A stretch of DNA of 64,000 nucleotides from an uncultured Flavobacteriales bacterium (GCA_938084585.1 CALKFF010000011.1:27027-91026); one strand, 5' to 3'. Positions 54,117 through 63,308 are shown, counted from the first letter of the stretch. Numbers and translations are program-made. Notes: generated by a model not told the origin, from the sequence alone.

Positions 54117-54808
54117 TGGCTCGGAAACGCGCATCCCGCATCGACACCGGACGGCTGGGCCATTTTGTGGGCGCGTTCTTGGTCTTTGGCGCGTTGTACC
54201 TCGCGTGGACGTACTGCCACGCCCACGTGGTCACACCCTGGCACGCCGCCGGCGACCGGGCAGGCAAAGACGTCGCCGAGGAAAACTACGCGGTGGACGT
54301 ACTGAACGTGGCCCGGAAGTACGATTTGGACTACAGCTACCTCATGGCCCTGCTCATGTTGGAGTGCTCCGGCAAAAAGCCCGCCGGCGCGCGTTTCGAG
54401 CCGCACGTGTACAAGCGGCTGCAGCAGGTGAGGGACGGCAAGCGACGCAGCTACGAAAACGTCACCCCCGCGCACTTGGCGGACGCGTCGGACGACGCGC
54501 TGAGGAACTTGGCGACGTCGTGGGGGCCGTTCCAGCTGATGGGGTACAAGTGCATCTTGCTGGACGTCAACATCCGAGACATCCGCGGTCCCAACGGGGT
54601 GGAACACGGTGCCGACTGGATCAACCAGACGTACGGCAACAGCCTCAGGGCCGGACGGTTCAAGGATTGTTTCCACATGCACAACACCGGCTCACCTTAC
54701 CCCAAAACCGGCCTGCCACGCACCCACGACCCCCAATACGTGCCCCGCGGTTTGGCCATGATGAACCAGTTCACCGCCCCAGAACCGCCCGACGCCATCT
54801 TGCACTGA
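54116..54808 (+). CDS. Membrane-anchored N-acetylmuramidase-like protein
   Basis: A 230-aa protein with one N-terminal transmembrane helix (VGAFLVFGALYLAWTY) and an outward domain resembling N-acetylmuramidases of the DUF3380 type: LMALLMLECSGKKPAG (likely catalytic Glu, about residue 83), RFEPHVYKRLQQVRDGK and SWGPFQLMGYKC. It probably cleaves peptidoglycan glycan strands. The C-terminal tail is Pro-rich. It lies between DUF554 (overlap) and the WYL regulator (6-nt gap). Confidence 0.75.
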   Translation: MARKRASRIDTGRLGHFVGAFLVFGALYLAWTYCHAHVVTPWHAAGDRAGKDVAEENYAVDVLNVARKYDLDYSYLMALLMLECSGKKPAGARFEPHVYKRLQQVRDGKRRSYENVTPAHLADASDDALRNLATSWGPFQLMGYKCILLDVNIRDIRGPNGVEHGADWINQTYGNSLRAGRFKDCFHMHNTGSPYPKTGLPRTHDPQYVPRGLAMMNQFTAPEPPDAILH

Positions 54809-54814
54809 CCTGAC

Positions 54815-55855
54815 ATGCCCGCCAACAAGTACGCCCTTCTTCGGTACCGGATCATCGACCGGTGCTTGACCAACCCAGGAAAGCCGTTCCCGACGAAAGA
54901 GGAATTGCGTTTGGCCTGCGAAGAAGCGCTGTACGGGAGCGACGGGGAACACATCAGCATCAGCACCATCGAGAAGGACTTGTGGGCAATGCGCAACGAA
55001 GCGGACCTGGGGTACTACGCCCCCATTGAATACCACAGGGACGAGCGCGGCTACCACTACACCGAGGACGGGTACAGCATCAACGACATCCAGCTGAACG
55101 ACGACGACCTGGACGCCATCCGTTTCGCCACGAAGACGCTGATTCAGTTCAGGGAGTTGCCCATTTTCCAGCAATTCGACCAAGCCCTGGGCAAGATTGC
55201 CGACCGCCTGGAAGTCTCCCCCAACCTGGATCCTGAAGGCGTGGACAAGCACGTTCAGTTTGAAAGCACCCCGCACGCGGCCGGCTCGGAGCACTTGGGA
55301 CCCTTGCTGCACGCCATCCGGGCGCACCACCCAATTTCCCTCACCTACCTGAAGTTCACCGACACGCCGACGGAGTCCAACTACGTGCTGGACCCGTACC
55401 TGCTGAAGGAATACCGAAACAGATGGTACCTGCTGGGTTGGGACCCTGGGCGAGGCCACATCCGAACGTTTGGGTGCGACCGGATTCGTGGCATCGCCGT
55501 CGACGACACGCAGAAGTTCCAGGTCCAACCGTCGTTTGACGCGCGGAACTACTTCGAGCACGCGATGGGCATCACCGTCTTGGGAGACGGAACTCCTGAA
55601 GATGTCGCGTTTCTGTGCGATCCGTTGCTTGCGAAGTATCTGACGTCCCAGCCCTTGCACCATTCCCAATCCATGGACCTCGACGAGGAAGGGCAGGTGA
55701 CGGTGCGGCTCAAGGTCATGCCGACGTTTGAGCTGTTGCAATGGCTGCAAGCCCACGCCAGCGAACTCACGTTGTTGCACCCTGAAAGCATCCGACGCTC
55801 CATGGTGGACAACCTCCAAAACGCCCTCGAACGACAAAAAATTTCGGGTCCGTAA
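54815..55855 (+). CDS. WYL-domain transcriptional regulator
   Basis: A 346-aa protein with an N-terminal HTH-like region (YRIIDRCLTNPGKPFPTKEE ... STIEKDLWAMRNE) and a WYL domain (about residues 165-250) whose core reads PYLLKEYRNRWYLLGWDPGR. WYL proteins bind DNA and sense single-stranded nucleic acid or nucleotides and often control defence or DNA-damage genes. No defence genes are adjacent here; it follows the muramidase gene in an apparent operon, so it may regulate that set. Confidence 0.93.
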   Translation: MPANKYALLRYRIIDRCLTNPGKPFPTKEELRLACEEALYGSDGEHISISTIEKDLWAMRNEADLGYYAPIEYHRDERGYHYTEDGYSINDIQLNDDDLDAIRFATKTLIQFRELPIFQQFDQALGKIADRLEVSPNLDPEGVDKHVQFESTPHAAGSEHLGPLLHAIRAHHPISLTYLKFTDTPTESNYVLDPYLLKEYRNRWYLLGWDPGRGHIRTFGCDRIRGIAVDDTQKFQVQPSFDARNYFEHAMGITVLGDGTPEDVAFLCDPLLAKYLTSQPLHHSQSMDLDEEGQVTVRLKVMPTFELLQWLQAHASELTLLHPESIRRSMVDNLQNALERQKISGP

Positions 55856-55876
55856 ATCCATTGCGGAGTGCCTTGG

Positions 55877-55884
55877 TCCCTTTG
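55877..55884 (+). promoter_or_regulatory. -7-like box, TCCCTTTG
   Basis: One mismatch to TAnnTTTG, upstream of the small gene at 55918. Confidence 0.3.
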
Positions 55885-55917
55885 GTTCAGAGAAAACAAC
55901 CACTGAACCCCAACACC

Positions 55918-56199
55918 ATGGCACTTCCCCTGAACCCCGCCCTCGTCTCCACCCCCAGTTCGATCGCCGACCTCCCCCAAGCCCGCATGTGGGTGGAGCG
56001 CTTTGCGCGTCCTCAGGGCTTCAGCCCGTACGCCTGGAACACCACCAAGCGCATCGCCATGGAAGTCTGGAAATGCCACTTCGCCGGACGGCCTTTCCAA
56101 CGCACCCTCAACTTCATGCACCCCCTCTTCTACCAAATGATCCGCACACCAGAAGGCCTTCCGCTGGTGCCCGCGCGGAACATGCGTGGGTTCGTTTGA
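55918..56199 (+). CDS. Hypothetical protein, 93 aa
   Basis: A small soluble protein starting MALPLNPALVSTPSSIADLP, with a Trp/Phe-rich middle (WVERFARPQGFSPYAW). No family recognised. It stands between the WYL regulator and the SiaB-like gene on the same strand. A downstream 155-nt gap has no gene. Confidence 0.6.
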   Translation: MALPLNPALVSTPSSIADLPQARMWVERFARPQGFSPYAWNTTKRIAMEVWKCHFAGRPFQRTLNFMHPLFYQMIRTPEGLPLVPARNMRGFV

Positions 56200-56314
56200 A
56201 AACTGCCCAAGGCGTTCTCGCAAGATTATGTCTGTGAACAAGTTCCCGCTGATTTTCCGACCTCAGCTCTAGGGAACAAAGCAACCATCTTGTATGTTGC
56301 AGCGTTGTTTTCAT

Positions 56315-56334
56315 CGAATCCTTTTCGCGATTCG
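56315..56334 (+). promoter_or_regulatory. Inverted repeat CGAATC-n8-GATTCG upstream of the SiaB-like gene
   Basis: A perfect 6-bp dyad 20 nt before the ATG at 56355. It could be an operator or a hairpin in the leader; no regulator is assigned. Confidence 0.3.
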
Positions 56335-56354
56335 TCGAAATCCACACCTGCAAG

Positions 56355-56939
56355 ATGGACCACAGCAAGCACACCGAATTGGTTCCGATGCTGCAGCAAA
56401 GGCTGCGGTCGTCCGGACCTGAAGGCACTCCCTTGGGAGGTCGTTACGGCATCCTGCTGTCGTTCACAGGCACCGTGGAACGTGACATTGTGCCACACCT
56501 GTTGCAACTGGCCGAGCGGAGCTTGGCCACGTCGGGGTGCAGCCGCAAGGAGATGAAGCGGGTGTTGTTTGTGACCATCGAGGCCGTCCAAAACGTCATC
56601 CACCACGGCTACATTGACCCATCTGGGGACATCGCCCTCTACCTGACGCTGGAGAACACCCCCATTGGGTTCCAAGTCCACTGCGGCAACTGGATGGCCA
56701 CGTCCGACGCTGCCGCCTTGTCGGAGCGCGTGTCTCACTTGAACAGCCTCAACCACGCCCAACTGCGCAAACTCTACATCGATGTGTTGTGCAACGGCGA
56801 GCAATCCGGCAACCAGGGCAACGCAGGTTTGGGGTTGATCTCCATGGCCAAGCGCACACGTGGCCCCATTGAATTCGTGGCCGAGCCCCCTCAAGACGGG
56901 GTGCAACACGTGACCTTGACGGCCACCATCGAACCCTGA
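56355..56939 (+). CDS. SiaB family protein kinase (histidine-kinase-like ATPase fold)
   Basis: A 194-aa protein resembling SiaB/DUF6272: ILLSFTGTVERDIVPHLLQL at the N-terminus, the N-box-like TIEAVQNVIHHGYI (about residue 78) and AGLGLISMAKRT (about 158) as a G-box. SiaB kinases phosphorylate a partner of the SiaC type and control surface-associated behaviour; no partner phosphatase or SiaC gene is adjacent. It has no membrane segment. It converges with the asparagine-synthetase-B-like gene. Confidence 0.8.
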   Translation: MDHSKHTELVPMLQQRLRSSGPEGTPLGGRYGILLSFTGTVERDIVPHLLQLAERSLATSGCSRKEMKRVLFVTIEAVQNVIHHGYIDPSGDIALYLTLENTPIGFQVHCGNWMATSDAAALSERVSHLNSLNHAQLRKLYIDVLCNGEQSGNQGNAGLGLISMAKRTRGPIEFVAEPPQDGVQHVTLTATIEP

Positions 56940-56961
56940 GGTTCGCGACCTGGCACTGCCC

Positions 56962-58230
56962 TCAGGTCTTCCTGTCTTTTTTCTTGGCTGCCGGGAACAG
57001 AATGTTGTTCAGGATCAACCTGTAGCCTGGGCTGTTGGGGTGCAAGTTCAAATCGGTGGGAGGGTCGTTGACCAGGTGCCGGTAATCTTCCGGATCGTGT
57101 CCCCCGTAGTACGTCCATTGGCCCAAGCCCAGCGTTCCGTGGATGTATTTGGCCGTGGGCAGGTTTCGGTTGTCCCCCATGATGGTCACGTCGGGACGGA
57201 TGAAGTCCTTGCAGAAGGACGTCGTTTGGCCCATGAATCCCGCAATCACACGCTCGTGGCTTTGGGTCAACATCGTGGGCACAATGTCCCATTTGGCCGA
57301 GAAATCGAAGAGCGTGAAGAAGTCGTTGATGGGCTTGATGCCCCCATGGTCCTTGGTGCCGTCGATGTCCGAGAACTCATACACCATCGGGTCCATTTCC
57401 AACCGGTAATCCTGAAAAGCCAAGCCCGCTTCGAAATCCAGCTTGGACTGGGCAGACGCGTCGGCGGGATCCCCGTCGAACATGGGTCCACATATGTCCA
57501 CCCCCTGGGCCGCGAGGGCGATGTCGTAGCTGTCGGTGCCTGAACACATCGTGAACAAGAACCCGCCGCCCAAGACGAAATCCCGGATGGTGGTGGCCAC
57601 CTCACGCTTCATCTCACTCACCTTTTGAAAGCCCATGAACTGGGCCGTGGTGCTTTGACGTTCCACCTCCGCCTGGTACCACGCTGCGCTGCGGTAGGCC
57701 TTGTAGAACTTCCCATACTGTCCCGTGAAATCCTCGTGGTGCAGGTGCAGCCAGTCGTACTTGGGCAGCTCTCCCGTCAAGATTTGCTCGTCGTACACCA
57801 CGTCGTAGGGAATCTCGGCGTAGGTCAGCACCAGGGTCACTGCGTCGTCCCATGGCTGCTTGCCGTCCGGGCTGTACACGGCCACCTTGGGCGTCACCTC
57901 CAACTTCACGCGTTCCATGTTCACTTCCGGGTCCGCCACTTCCTGCAAAATCTGCGACGCCTGCACGTCGGCGATGACTTGGTGAGACACCCCACGAATG
58001 ACACATTCGTTTTGGATTTCCGGGATGTTGGGCATCAAAAAGCTGCCCCCTCTGTAGTTCAACAGCCACTCCACGTCCACCCCATTCTCCAAGACCCAAA
58101 ACGCCACGCCATACGCCTTCAAGTGGTTGGTCTGGCTGTCGTCCATGGGTACCAAAATCCGGGCACCCCATGCCACACTCACCAGGGCCAGCCCCACCAG
58201 GCCCAACAATCCTCTGCGCATCCAGTCCAT
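56962..58230 (-). CDS. Bacteroidota conserved secreted protein, often annotated 'asparagine synthetase B'
   Basis: A 422-aa protein with a signal peptide (MDWMRRGLLGLVGLALVSVAWG) and conserved segments ILVPMDDSQTNHLKAYGVAF, YDWLHLHHEDFTGQYGKFY, VLGGGFLFTMCSGTDSYDI and LGLGQWTYYGGHDPEDYRH. I recall this family as 'asparagine synthetase B' in Bacteroidota genomes, but it has none of the glutaminase (Cys2) or PP-loop motifs of AsnB and it is exported, so that name is probably wrong. The internal part recalls a glutamine-amidotransferase-like or ThuA-like fold. Start chosen 5 nt behind TACCTTCG. Confidence 0.8.
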   Translation of the reverse strand: MDWMRRGLLGLVGLALVSVAWGARILVPMDDSQTNHLKAYGVAFWVLENGVDVEWLLNYRGGSFLMPNIPEIQNECVIRGVSHQVIADVQASQILQEVADPEVNMERVKLEVTPKVAVYSPDGKQPWDDAVTLVLTYAEIPYDVVYDEQILTGELPKYDWLHLHHEDFTGQYGKFYKAYRSAAWYQAEVERQSTTAQFMGFQKVSEMKREVATTIRDFVLGGGFLFTMCSGTDSYDIALAAQGVDICGPMFDGDPADASAQSKLDFEAGLAFQDYRLEMDPMVYEFSDIDGTKDHGGIKPINDFFTLFDFSAKWDIVPTMLTQSHERVIAGFMGQTTSFCKDFIRPDVTIMGDNRNLPTAKYIHGTLGLGQWTYYGGHDPEDYRHLVNDPPTDLNLHPNSPGYRLILNNILFPAAKKKDRKT

Positions 58231-58235
58231 GTCGC

Positions 58236-58243
58236 CGAAGGTA
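58236..58243 (-). promoter_or_regulatory. -7 promoter box, TACCTTCG
   Basis: TAnnTTTG with C at the third T, 5 nt upstream of the ATG at 58230. Confidence 0.45.
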
Positions 58244-58263
58244 CAGCCCATTGACGTCCCAGG

Positions 58264-59802
58264 TCAGAACGGCGCCTCGTCGCCCGAGATGGGGTCGTCG
58301 TTCATTTTTGACGGCAAGGTTTTGGTCACTGGCGCTCCAAAAGCTGCATTGGGCTGCATCGCGCCGCCCGCCATGCCCAAGTCGCCGAAGGTGTCGTAAT
58401 TGGTGAATTTGGCGAGGTTCTTCACAAACTTCATCTTGATCGTGTCCAAGGCGCCGTGACGGTGCTTGGCCAAAATCAATTCGCCCAGGCCCGCTGTGTC
58501 GATGCCGTCAGGATGCTCTGTGATGCCATAATACTCGGCGCGGTAGATGAAGGCCACAATGTCCGCGTCTTGTTCAATGGCCCCAGATTCACGCAAGTCC
58601 GAGAGCAACGGCCGCTTGTCCCCTCCTCTCGTTTCCACGTTCCGGCTCAGCTGAGACAGTGCGATGATGGGCACGTCAAGCTCCTTGGCAATGCCCTTGA
58701 TGGACCGCGAGATGCTTGAAATCTCCTGCTCTCGGTTTCCCTTGTCGCTGCCCGCGCTCATCAGCTGCAGGTAGTCGATGATCACCATGTCGATGCCGTG
58801 CTGGGCCTTCAAGCGGCGGCACTTGGCACGCAACTCAAAGATGTTCAAACCTGGCGTGTCGTCGATGAAGAGCGGCGCCTTGCTCAGCTTGCCACAACGC
58901 GAGTGCAGCTGCTGGTATTCGTGCTCCTCCAGGTTGCCCTTCCTGAATTTGTCGCTGTTGATTTCCGTTTCCGACGAGATCAAACGCTGCACGAGCTGCA
59001 CCGCCGACATCTCCAAGCTGAACACGGCCACGGGAATGTCGTGATCCACCGCCATGTTGCGGGCCATCGACAGCACGAAGGCCGTCTTGCCCATGCCTGG
59101 ACGTGCCGCAAGCACAATCATGTCCGACCGCTGCCAACCGCCGGTGATCTTGTCCAAGTCGTGGAACCCTGAAGGCACCCCACTGACGCCGTCCTCGTTG
59201 TTCCGCGCGGCCTCGATGTCGTCCAACGCCTGTCGCATGACGGTGCTCATGCTCTCATAACTCTTCCGGATGTTGCCTTCCGCCACCTCAAACAGCTTCG
59301 ACTCCGCCTCGTCCAACAGGTCAAACACGTCCGATGTCTCGTCGTATGCCTTCTCAATGATCGCGTTGGACACCCGGATCAATTCACGCTGGATGTGCTT
59401 CTGCGCGATGATGCGCGCGTGGAATTCCACGTTGGCGCTGCTCGCGACACGGGACGTCAACGACGCCACGCGGTGGCTGCCACCGAGCATGTCCAATTTC
59501 CCTTCCTTACGCAGTTGCTCCGTGACCGTGAGCAAGTCGATGGGCTCGGAGTTGTTGAACAAGGTTTGGATGGCGCGGAACACCTCGCCGTACGCTTCCA
59601 CGTAAAAGCTCTCTGGCTGAAGCACGTCGATGACCGCATTGACCGCGGACTTTTCGACCATCATGGCCCCCAACACCACTTCCTCCAGTTCCTTCGCCTG
59701 CGGTTGAATTTTGGCTCCCGGAATGGCTGGAACGCCAGCGCGAACCAAGTCTCGGGGACGGTTGGACGAAGACGTGCTTTGGGGAGAGGGGGCGTCAAAC
59801 AT
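58264..59802 (-). CDS. dnaB: Replicative DNA helicase DnaB
   Basis: A 512-aa hexameric replication helicase. The N-terminal DnaB-N domain (EEVVLGAMMVEKSAVNAVID) is joined by a linker to a RecA-like domain with Walker A ARPGMGKTAF (about residue 228), the Walker B region MVIIDYLQLM (about 334), and ALSQLSRNVETRGGDKRPLL with the arginine finger. The ATG at 59802 is chosen, behind TACCTTTC at 6 nt; longer in-frame starts exist upstream but lie before that box. Confidence 0.97.
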   Translation of the reverse strand: MFDAPSPQSTSSSNRPRDLVRAGVPAIPGAKIQPQAKELEEVVLGAMMVEKSAVNAVIDVLQPESFYVEAYGEVFRAIQTLFNNSEPIDLLTVTEQLRKEGKLDMLGGSHRVASLTSRVASSANVEFHARIIAQKHIQRELIRVSNAIIEKAYDETSDVFDLLDEAESKLFEVAEGNIRKSYESMSTVMRQALDDIEAARNNEDGVSGVPSGFHDLDKITGGWQRSDMIVLAARPGMGKTAFVLSMARNMAVDHDIPVAVFSLEMSAVQLVQRLISSETEINSDKFRKGNLEEHEYQQLHSRCGKLSKAPLFIDDTPGLNIFELRAKCRRLKAQHGIDMVIIDYLQLMSAGSDKGNREQEISSISRSIKGIAKELDVPIIALSQLSRNVETRGGDKRPLLSDLRESGAIEQDADIVAFIYRAEYYGITEHPDGIDTAGLGELILAKHRHGALDTIKMKFVKNLAKFTNYDTFGDLGMAGGAMQPNAAFGAPVTKTLPSKMNDDPISGDEAPF

Positions 59803-59808
59803 GGGTCC

Positions 59809-59816
59809 GAAAGGTA
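59809..59816 (-). promoter_or_regulatory. -7 promoter-like box of dnaB, TACCTTTC
   Basis: One mismatch to TAnnTTTG, 6 nt upstream of the ATG at 59802. Confidence 0.35.
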
Positions 59817-59904
59817 CACTTCCCTTCACGACCGTTATCCACATCTTTTCATCCCTGTTTTGCACATCCACACCGCGCTGCATTGCCACCTCAAAACGCC
59901 AACT

Positions 59905-59912
59905 TAATTTTA
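59905..59912 (+). promoter_or_regulatory. -7-like box, TAATTTTA
   Basis: One mismatch to TAnnTTTG, 4 nt before the ATG at 59917. Confidence 0.35.
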
Positions 59913-59916
59913 CATC

Positions 59917-60633
59917 ATGGGCGACATGATACACTTCCCTCAGGAGGAACCCGACTTCAACGTGGCGTTGTCAACAAGCATGGTGGTGTTCGGCTTTGAC
60001 GGCGTGGACCTGAAAATTTTGCTGGCGAAGAGCACGCGTCCACCGTTTGAAGGCGCCCTCTTTCTGCCCAGCCGGTATTTGAAGGCCAACGAAGAGCTCC
60101 TGCTCTCTGCCAAGAAAATGTTCAACGACCTGTTCGGGTACGACAACCCCAGCATGGTGGAACAACTCAGAGCCTTCGGCCAGGTATTCCGCCACCCAGG
60201 AGGCCGCGTCGTGAACATTGGCCACTACGCGCTCGTGAACACCGACGATTTCCGGACCGAGGAATGGGAGCACCACGGCATGCACTGGGTGCCTGTGAAT
60301 GAAGTGCCTGATTTGGCGTTTGACCACAACGACATCGTGGACTACGCCCGGGAGCGCCTCAAGCGTCGTGTGCGCCGCCGTCCGGTCGGGTTTGACCTGC
60401 TCCCTAAAGAATTCACCTTGGGCCAGCTCCAAAACCTCTACGAGAAGGCCATGCGCAAAACGTTCGACAAGCGGAACTTCCGCAAGAAGCTCTTCAAGTC
60501 GAAGCTTCTTGTGGACCTCGAGAAAAAATCCGACGGCTCAGGCTACGGCCAACACAAGGGCAGCCAGCTGTTCAGCTTCAACGACGAGGCCTACAGCATC
60601 ATGACCCTGAAAGGGTACGACTTCGTGTTCTAA
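59917..60633 (+). CDS. NrtR-like regulator with degenerate Nudix domain
   Basis: A 238-aa protein: an N-terminal Nudix fold (about residues 12-150) and a C-terminal winged-helix part (FTLGQLQNLYEKAMRKTFDK). This is the layout of NrtR, which represses NAD or sugar metabolism genes and senses ADP-ribose-like ligands. The Nudix box is degraded (RYLKANEELLLSAKKMFNDL; the REUxEE core is absent), so hydrolysis is unlikely and it is probably a ligand-sensing regulator. Its target genes are not evident. An in-frame ATG nine nt further in (59926) is an alternative start. Confidence 0.87.
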   Translation: MGDMIHFPQEEPDFNVALSTSMVVFGFDGVDLKILLAKSTRPPFEGALFLPSRYLKANEELLLSAKKMFNDLFGYDNPSMVEQLRAFGQVFRHPGGRVVNIGHYALVNTDDFRTEEWEHHGMHWVPVNEVPDLAFDHNDIVDYARERLKRRVRRRPVGFDLLPKEFTLGQLQNLYEKAMRKTFDKRNFRKKLFKSKLLVDLEKKSDGSGYGQHKGSQLFSFNDEAYSIMTLKGYDFVF

Positions 60634-60662
60634 AAAAGTCCCGTTCCAGCTGCCGAAGCGCT

Positions 60663-61922
60663 TCAAAGGCCAAATGCAGCCTTGACCTCCTCCACCTTGT
60701 CCAGCTTTTCCCACGGGAACAGCTCCACCTCCACCGTCTTCTCCTCACCACGTTCGTGTGTGACGAAGGTCTTCGTGACTTTCTGAGGCTCGCGTCCCAT
60801 GTGCCCGTAGGCGGCCGTCTCGCTGTAAATCGGCGAGCGAAGTTGGAATCGGGTTTCAATGTCGAACGGACGCATCGGGAAAATCTCCACGAGCTTTTGG
60901 GCGATTTCCCCATCGGTCATGGACACGTTGGACTTGCCGTACGTGTTCACAAATAGCCCCACTGGCTCCGCCACGCCGATCGCGTATGCCACTTGAACCA
61001 AGGCCTCGTCCGTCACGCCTGCCGCCACCAAATTCTTGGCGATGTGGCGCGTGGCGTAAGCCGCCGAGCGGTCCACTTTGGAAGGGTCCTTCCCACTGAA
61101 GGCACCGCCACCGTGGGCGCCCTTGCCTCCGTACGTGTCCACAATGATTTTCCGTCCCGTCAAGCCCGTGTCGCCGTGGGGGCCACCGATCACAAATTTT
61201 CCAGTGGGATTCACGTGAAGCTTATGGTCCCCTTTGAACAACGCCTGAACGCGCTCGCTCATCGACGCCTTCACACGAGGAATCAACACCTCGGCCACGT
61301 CCTTCTCAATTTGGGCCAACATGGCTGAGTCGCTTTCCCCAAACTCGTCGTGCTGGGTGCTCAACACAATGGCTTCGATGCGCAAGGGGGTGCCGTCGTC
61401 GTCGTATTCAATCGTGACTTGGCTCTTGGAATCAGGACGCAAATACGTCATCTCCTCTCCCCTCTTGCGGATGTCCGCAAGCTCGTGCAACAAACGGTGG
61501 CTCAACTCCAGCGCCAAAGGCATGAGGTTGTCCGTTTCGCTGCACGCGTACCCAAACATCATGCCCTGATCGCCCGCCCCCTGGTCTTCCGGAGCTTGAC
61601 GCTCCACGCCCTGGTTGATGTCCGAACTCTGCTCGTGGATGGCACTCAACACCCCACACGACGCAGCGTCAAACTGGTATTCGCTCTTCGTGTAACCAAT
61701 GCGCGCGATGGTGTCCCGCGCGATCTTCTGCACGTCGAGGTAGGCCTCAGACTTCACCTCCCCGGCCAACACCACTTGCCCTGTGGTCACCAGCGTCTCG
61801 CAAGCCACCTTCGACCGGGGGTCGAACGCCAAGAAGTGATCAATCAACGCATCAGACACCGCATCGGCGACCTTGTCTGGGTGACCTTCTGAAACCGATT
61901 CAGACGTGAAGAAGTAGCTCAT
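60663..61922 (-). CDS. metK: S-adenosylmethionine synthetase
   Basis: A 419-aa enzyme making S-adenosylmethionine from methionine and ATP. Motifs: [20 protein letters not shown] at the N-terminus, the ATP-binding loop [10 protein letters not shown] (about residue 132) and [19 protein letters not shown] (about 272). The ATG at 61922 is used; a TTG precedes it directly. A perfect TACATTTG box lies 22 nt upstream. Confidence 0.98.
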   Translation of the reverse strand: MSYFFTSESVSEGHPDKVADAVSDALIDHFLAFDPRSKVACETLVTTGQVVLAGEVKSEAYLDVQKIARDTIARIGYTKSEYQFDAASCGVLSAIHEQSSDINQGVERQAPEDQGAGDQGMMFGYACSETDNLMPLALELSHRLLHELADIRKRGEEMTYLRPDSKSQVTIEYDDDGTPLRIEAIVLSTQHDEFGESDSAMLAQIEKDVAEVLIPRVKASMSERVQALFKGDHKLHVNPTGKFVIGGPHGDTGLTGRKIIVDTYGGKGAHGGGAFSGKDPSKVDRSAAYATRHIAKNLVAAGVTDEALVQVAYAIGVAEPVGLFVNTYGKSNVSMTDGEIAQKLVEIFPMRPFDIETRFQLRSPIYSETAAYGHMGREPQKVTKTFVTHERGEEKTVEVELFPWEKLDKVEEVKAAFGL

Positions 61923-61944
61923 CAAAGAGAGGGATTGATTGAAT

Positions 61945-61952
61945 CAAATGTA
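61945..61952 (-). promoter_or_regulatory. -7 promoter box of metK, TACATTTG
   Basis: Perfect TAnnTTTG, 22 nt upstream of the ATG. I see no SAM riboswitch in this short leader. Confidence 0.6.
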
Positions 61953-61975
61953 GGAAACAGTGCGCCCCACTCGCC

Positions 61976-63283
61976 TCACTTCTTCCTGAAGAACAAACGA
62001 ATGGGCACCCCTTCAAAATTGTAATGCTCCCTCAGTTGATTCTCCAGGAATCGCTTGTAGGGATCGCGGATGTACTGCGGCAGGTTGCAGAAGAACGCAA
62101 ACGTCGGTGTCTGCGAAGGAATCTGCGTGATGTACTTGATTTTGACATACTTGCCCTTCCACGCTGGCGGCGGGTAATGGTCAATGATGGGCAACAGCAC
62201 GTCGTTCAATTCACTCGTGGGCACCTTCGATGCACGCGACTCACGAACTTCCAAGGCCGTCTCCAACGCCTTCAACACCCGCTGCTTTTTCACGTTGCTC
62301 GTGAAGACAATCGGAATGTCCGTAAACGGCGATGTCCGCTCGCGAATCATCTCCTCCACCTTGTTCATGGTGTTCTGGTCCTTCTCGACAAGGTCCCACT
62401 TGTTCACCACGACCACCACCCCACGGTAACTTTCCACCACCTGCCAGAAGATGTTCAAGTCTTGCCGCCCCATGGGATCGCTGCCGTCCAACATCAAAAT
62501 GCACACGTCACTTTCGTCAATGGCCTTGATGGTCCGCACGGTGCTGTAAAACTCAAGATGATCCGTGATCTGCCTCTTCTTACGCAGCCCAGCCGTGTCC
62601 ACTATCTCAAAGTCGAAGCCAAACATTTGGTAGCGCGTGTGCACGCTGTCCCGCGTGGTCCCGGCAATGTCAGTCACGATGTTCCGCTCCTCTCCCAAAA
62701 TGGTGTTGATGAACGTGCTTTTTCCCACGTTGGGCTTCCCAACCACAGCCAACTTCGGCAAACCCAACTCCTCATCTTCGGGCATCCTGGGCAACGCCGC
62801 CACAACTGCATCCAGCAACTCTCCAGTGCCATACCCGTTGTTGGCTGAAATGCGGTAAATCTCGTCGGCCAGGCCCAAGCGGTAAAACTCCTCCGCACCC
62901 ACGTCGTGGGCCGACGTGTCGACCTTGTTGCACACCAGCATCACTGGTTTTCCATTGCGGCGCAACAGGTTCGCGATGTCCTGGTCCAAATCCGTGATGC
63001 CGACTTCAATCTCCACCATGAACAAGATGAGGTCCGCTTCCTCCAGGCTGATCTCAACCTGCCCGCGGATGGCGGCTTCGAAACTGTCGTCACTCTTGGT
63101 GATCCAGCCGCCCGTGTCGATGACGTTGAACTGATGTTCTGTCCAGATCACCTTTCCATACTTCCGATCTCGCGTTGTGCCGCTGGTGTCGTCCGTGATG
63201 GCCTCACGCGTCTCTGTCAATCGATTGAAGAGCGTGGACTTTCCCACATTGGGGCGACCGACAATGGCTACAAGGTTGTTCAT
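61976..63283 (-). CDS. der: GTPase Der (EngA)
   Basis: A 435-aa double GTPase for 50S ribosome assembly. The first G domain has GRPNVGKST, DTGG and NKVD; the second has GKPNVGKST, DTAGL and NKWD; a KH-like domain ends the protein (AFFCNLPQYIRDPYKRFLEN). Length is normal. The ATG at 63283 is preceded by GGAG and a TATTTTCG box. It lies 25 nt downstream of the rRNA operon terminator on the same strand. Confidence 0.98.
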   Translation of the reverse strand: MNNLVAIVGRPNVGKSTLFNRLTETREAITDDTSGTTRDRKYGKVIWTEHQFNVIDTGGWITKSDDSFEAAIRGQVEISLEEADLILFMVEIEVGITDLDQDIANLLRRNGKPVMLVCNKVDTSAHDVGAEEFYRLGLADEIYRISANNGYGTGELLDAVVAALPRMPEDEELGLPKLAVVGKPNVGKSTFINTILGEERNIVTDIAGTTRDSVHTRYQMFGFDFEIVDTAGLRKKRQITDHLEFYSTVRTIKAIDESDVCILMLDGSDPMGRQDLNIFWQVVESYRGVVVVVNKWDLVEKDQNTMNKVEEMIRERTSPFTDIPIVFTSNVKKQRVLKALETALEVRESRASKVPTSELNDVLLPIIDHYPPPAWKGKYVKIKYITQIPSQTPTFAFFCNLPQYIRDPYKRFLENQLREHYNFEGVPIRLFFRKK

Positions 63284-63295
63284 GACTCCAGGATT

Positions 63296-63303
63296 CGAAA
63301 ATA
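63296..63303 (-). promoter_or_regulatory. -7 promoter box of der, TATTTTCG
   Basis: TAnnTTTG with C at the third T, 12 nt upstream of the ATG, just beyond the rRNA terminator. Confidence 0.4.
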
Positions 63304-63308
63304 AGGGC

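Noticed and set aside
61923..61975. Possible SAM riboswitch in front of metK
   Set aside because: The predicted leader is about 25 nt, too short for any known SAM riboswitch, and no kink-turn or conserved core is visible.
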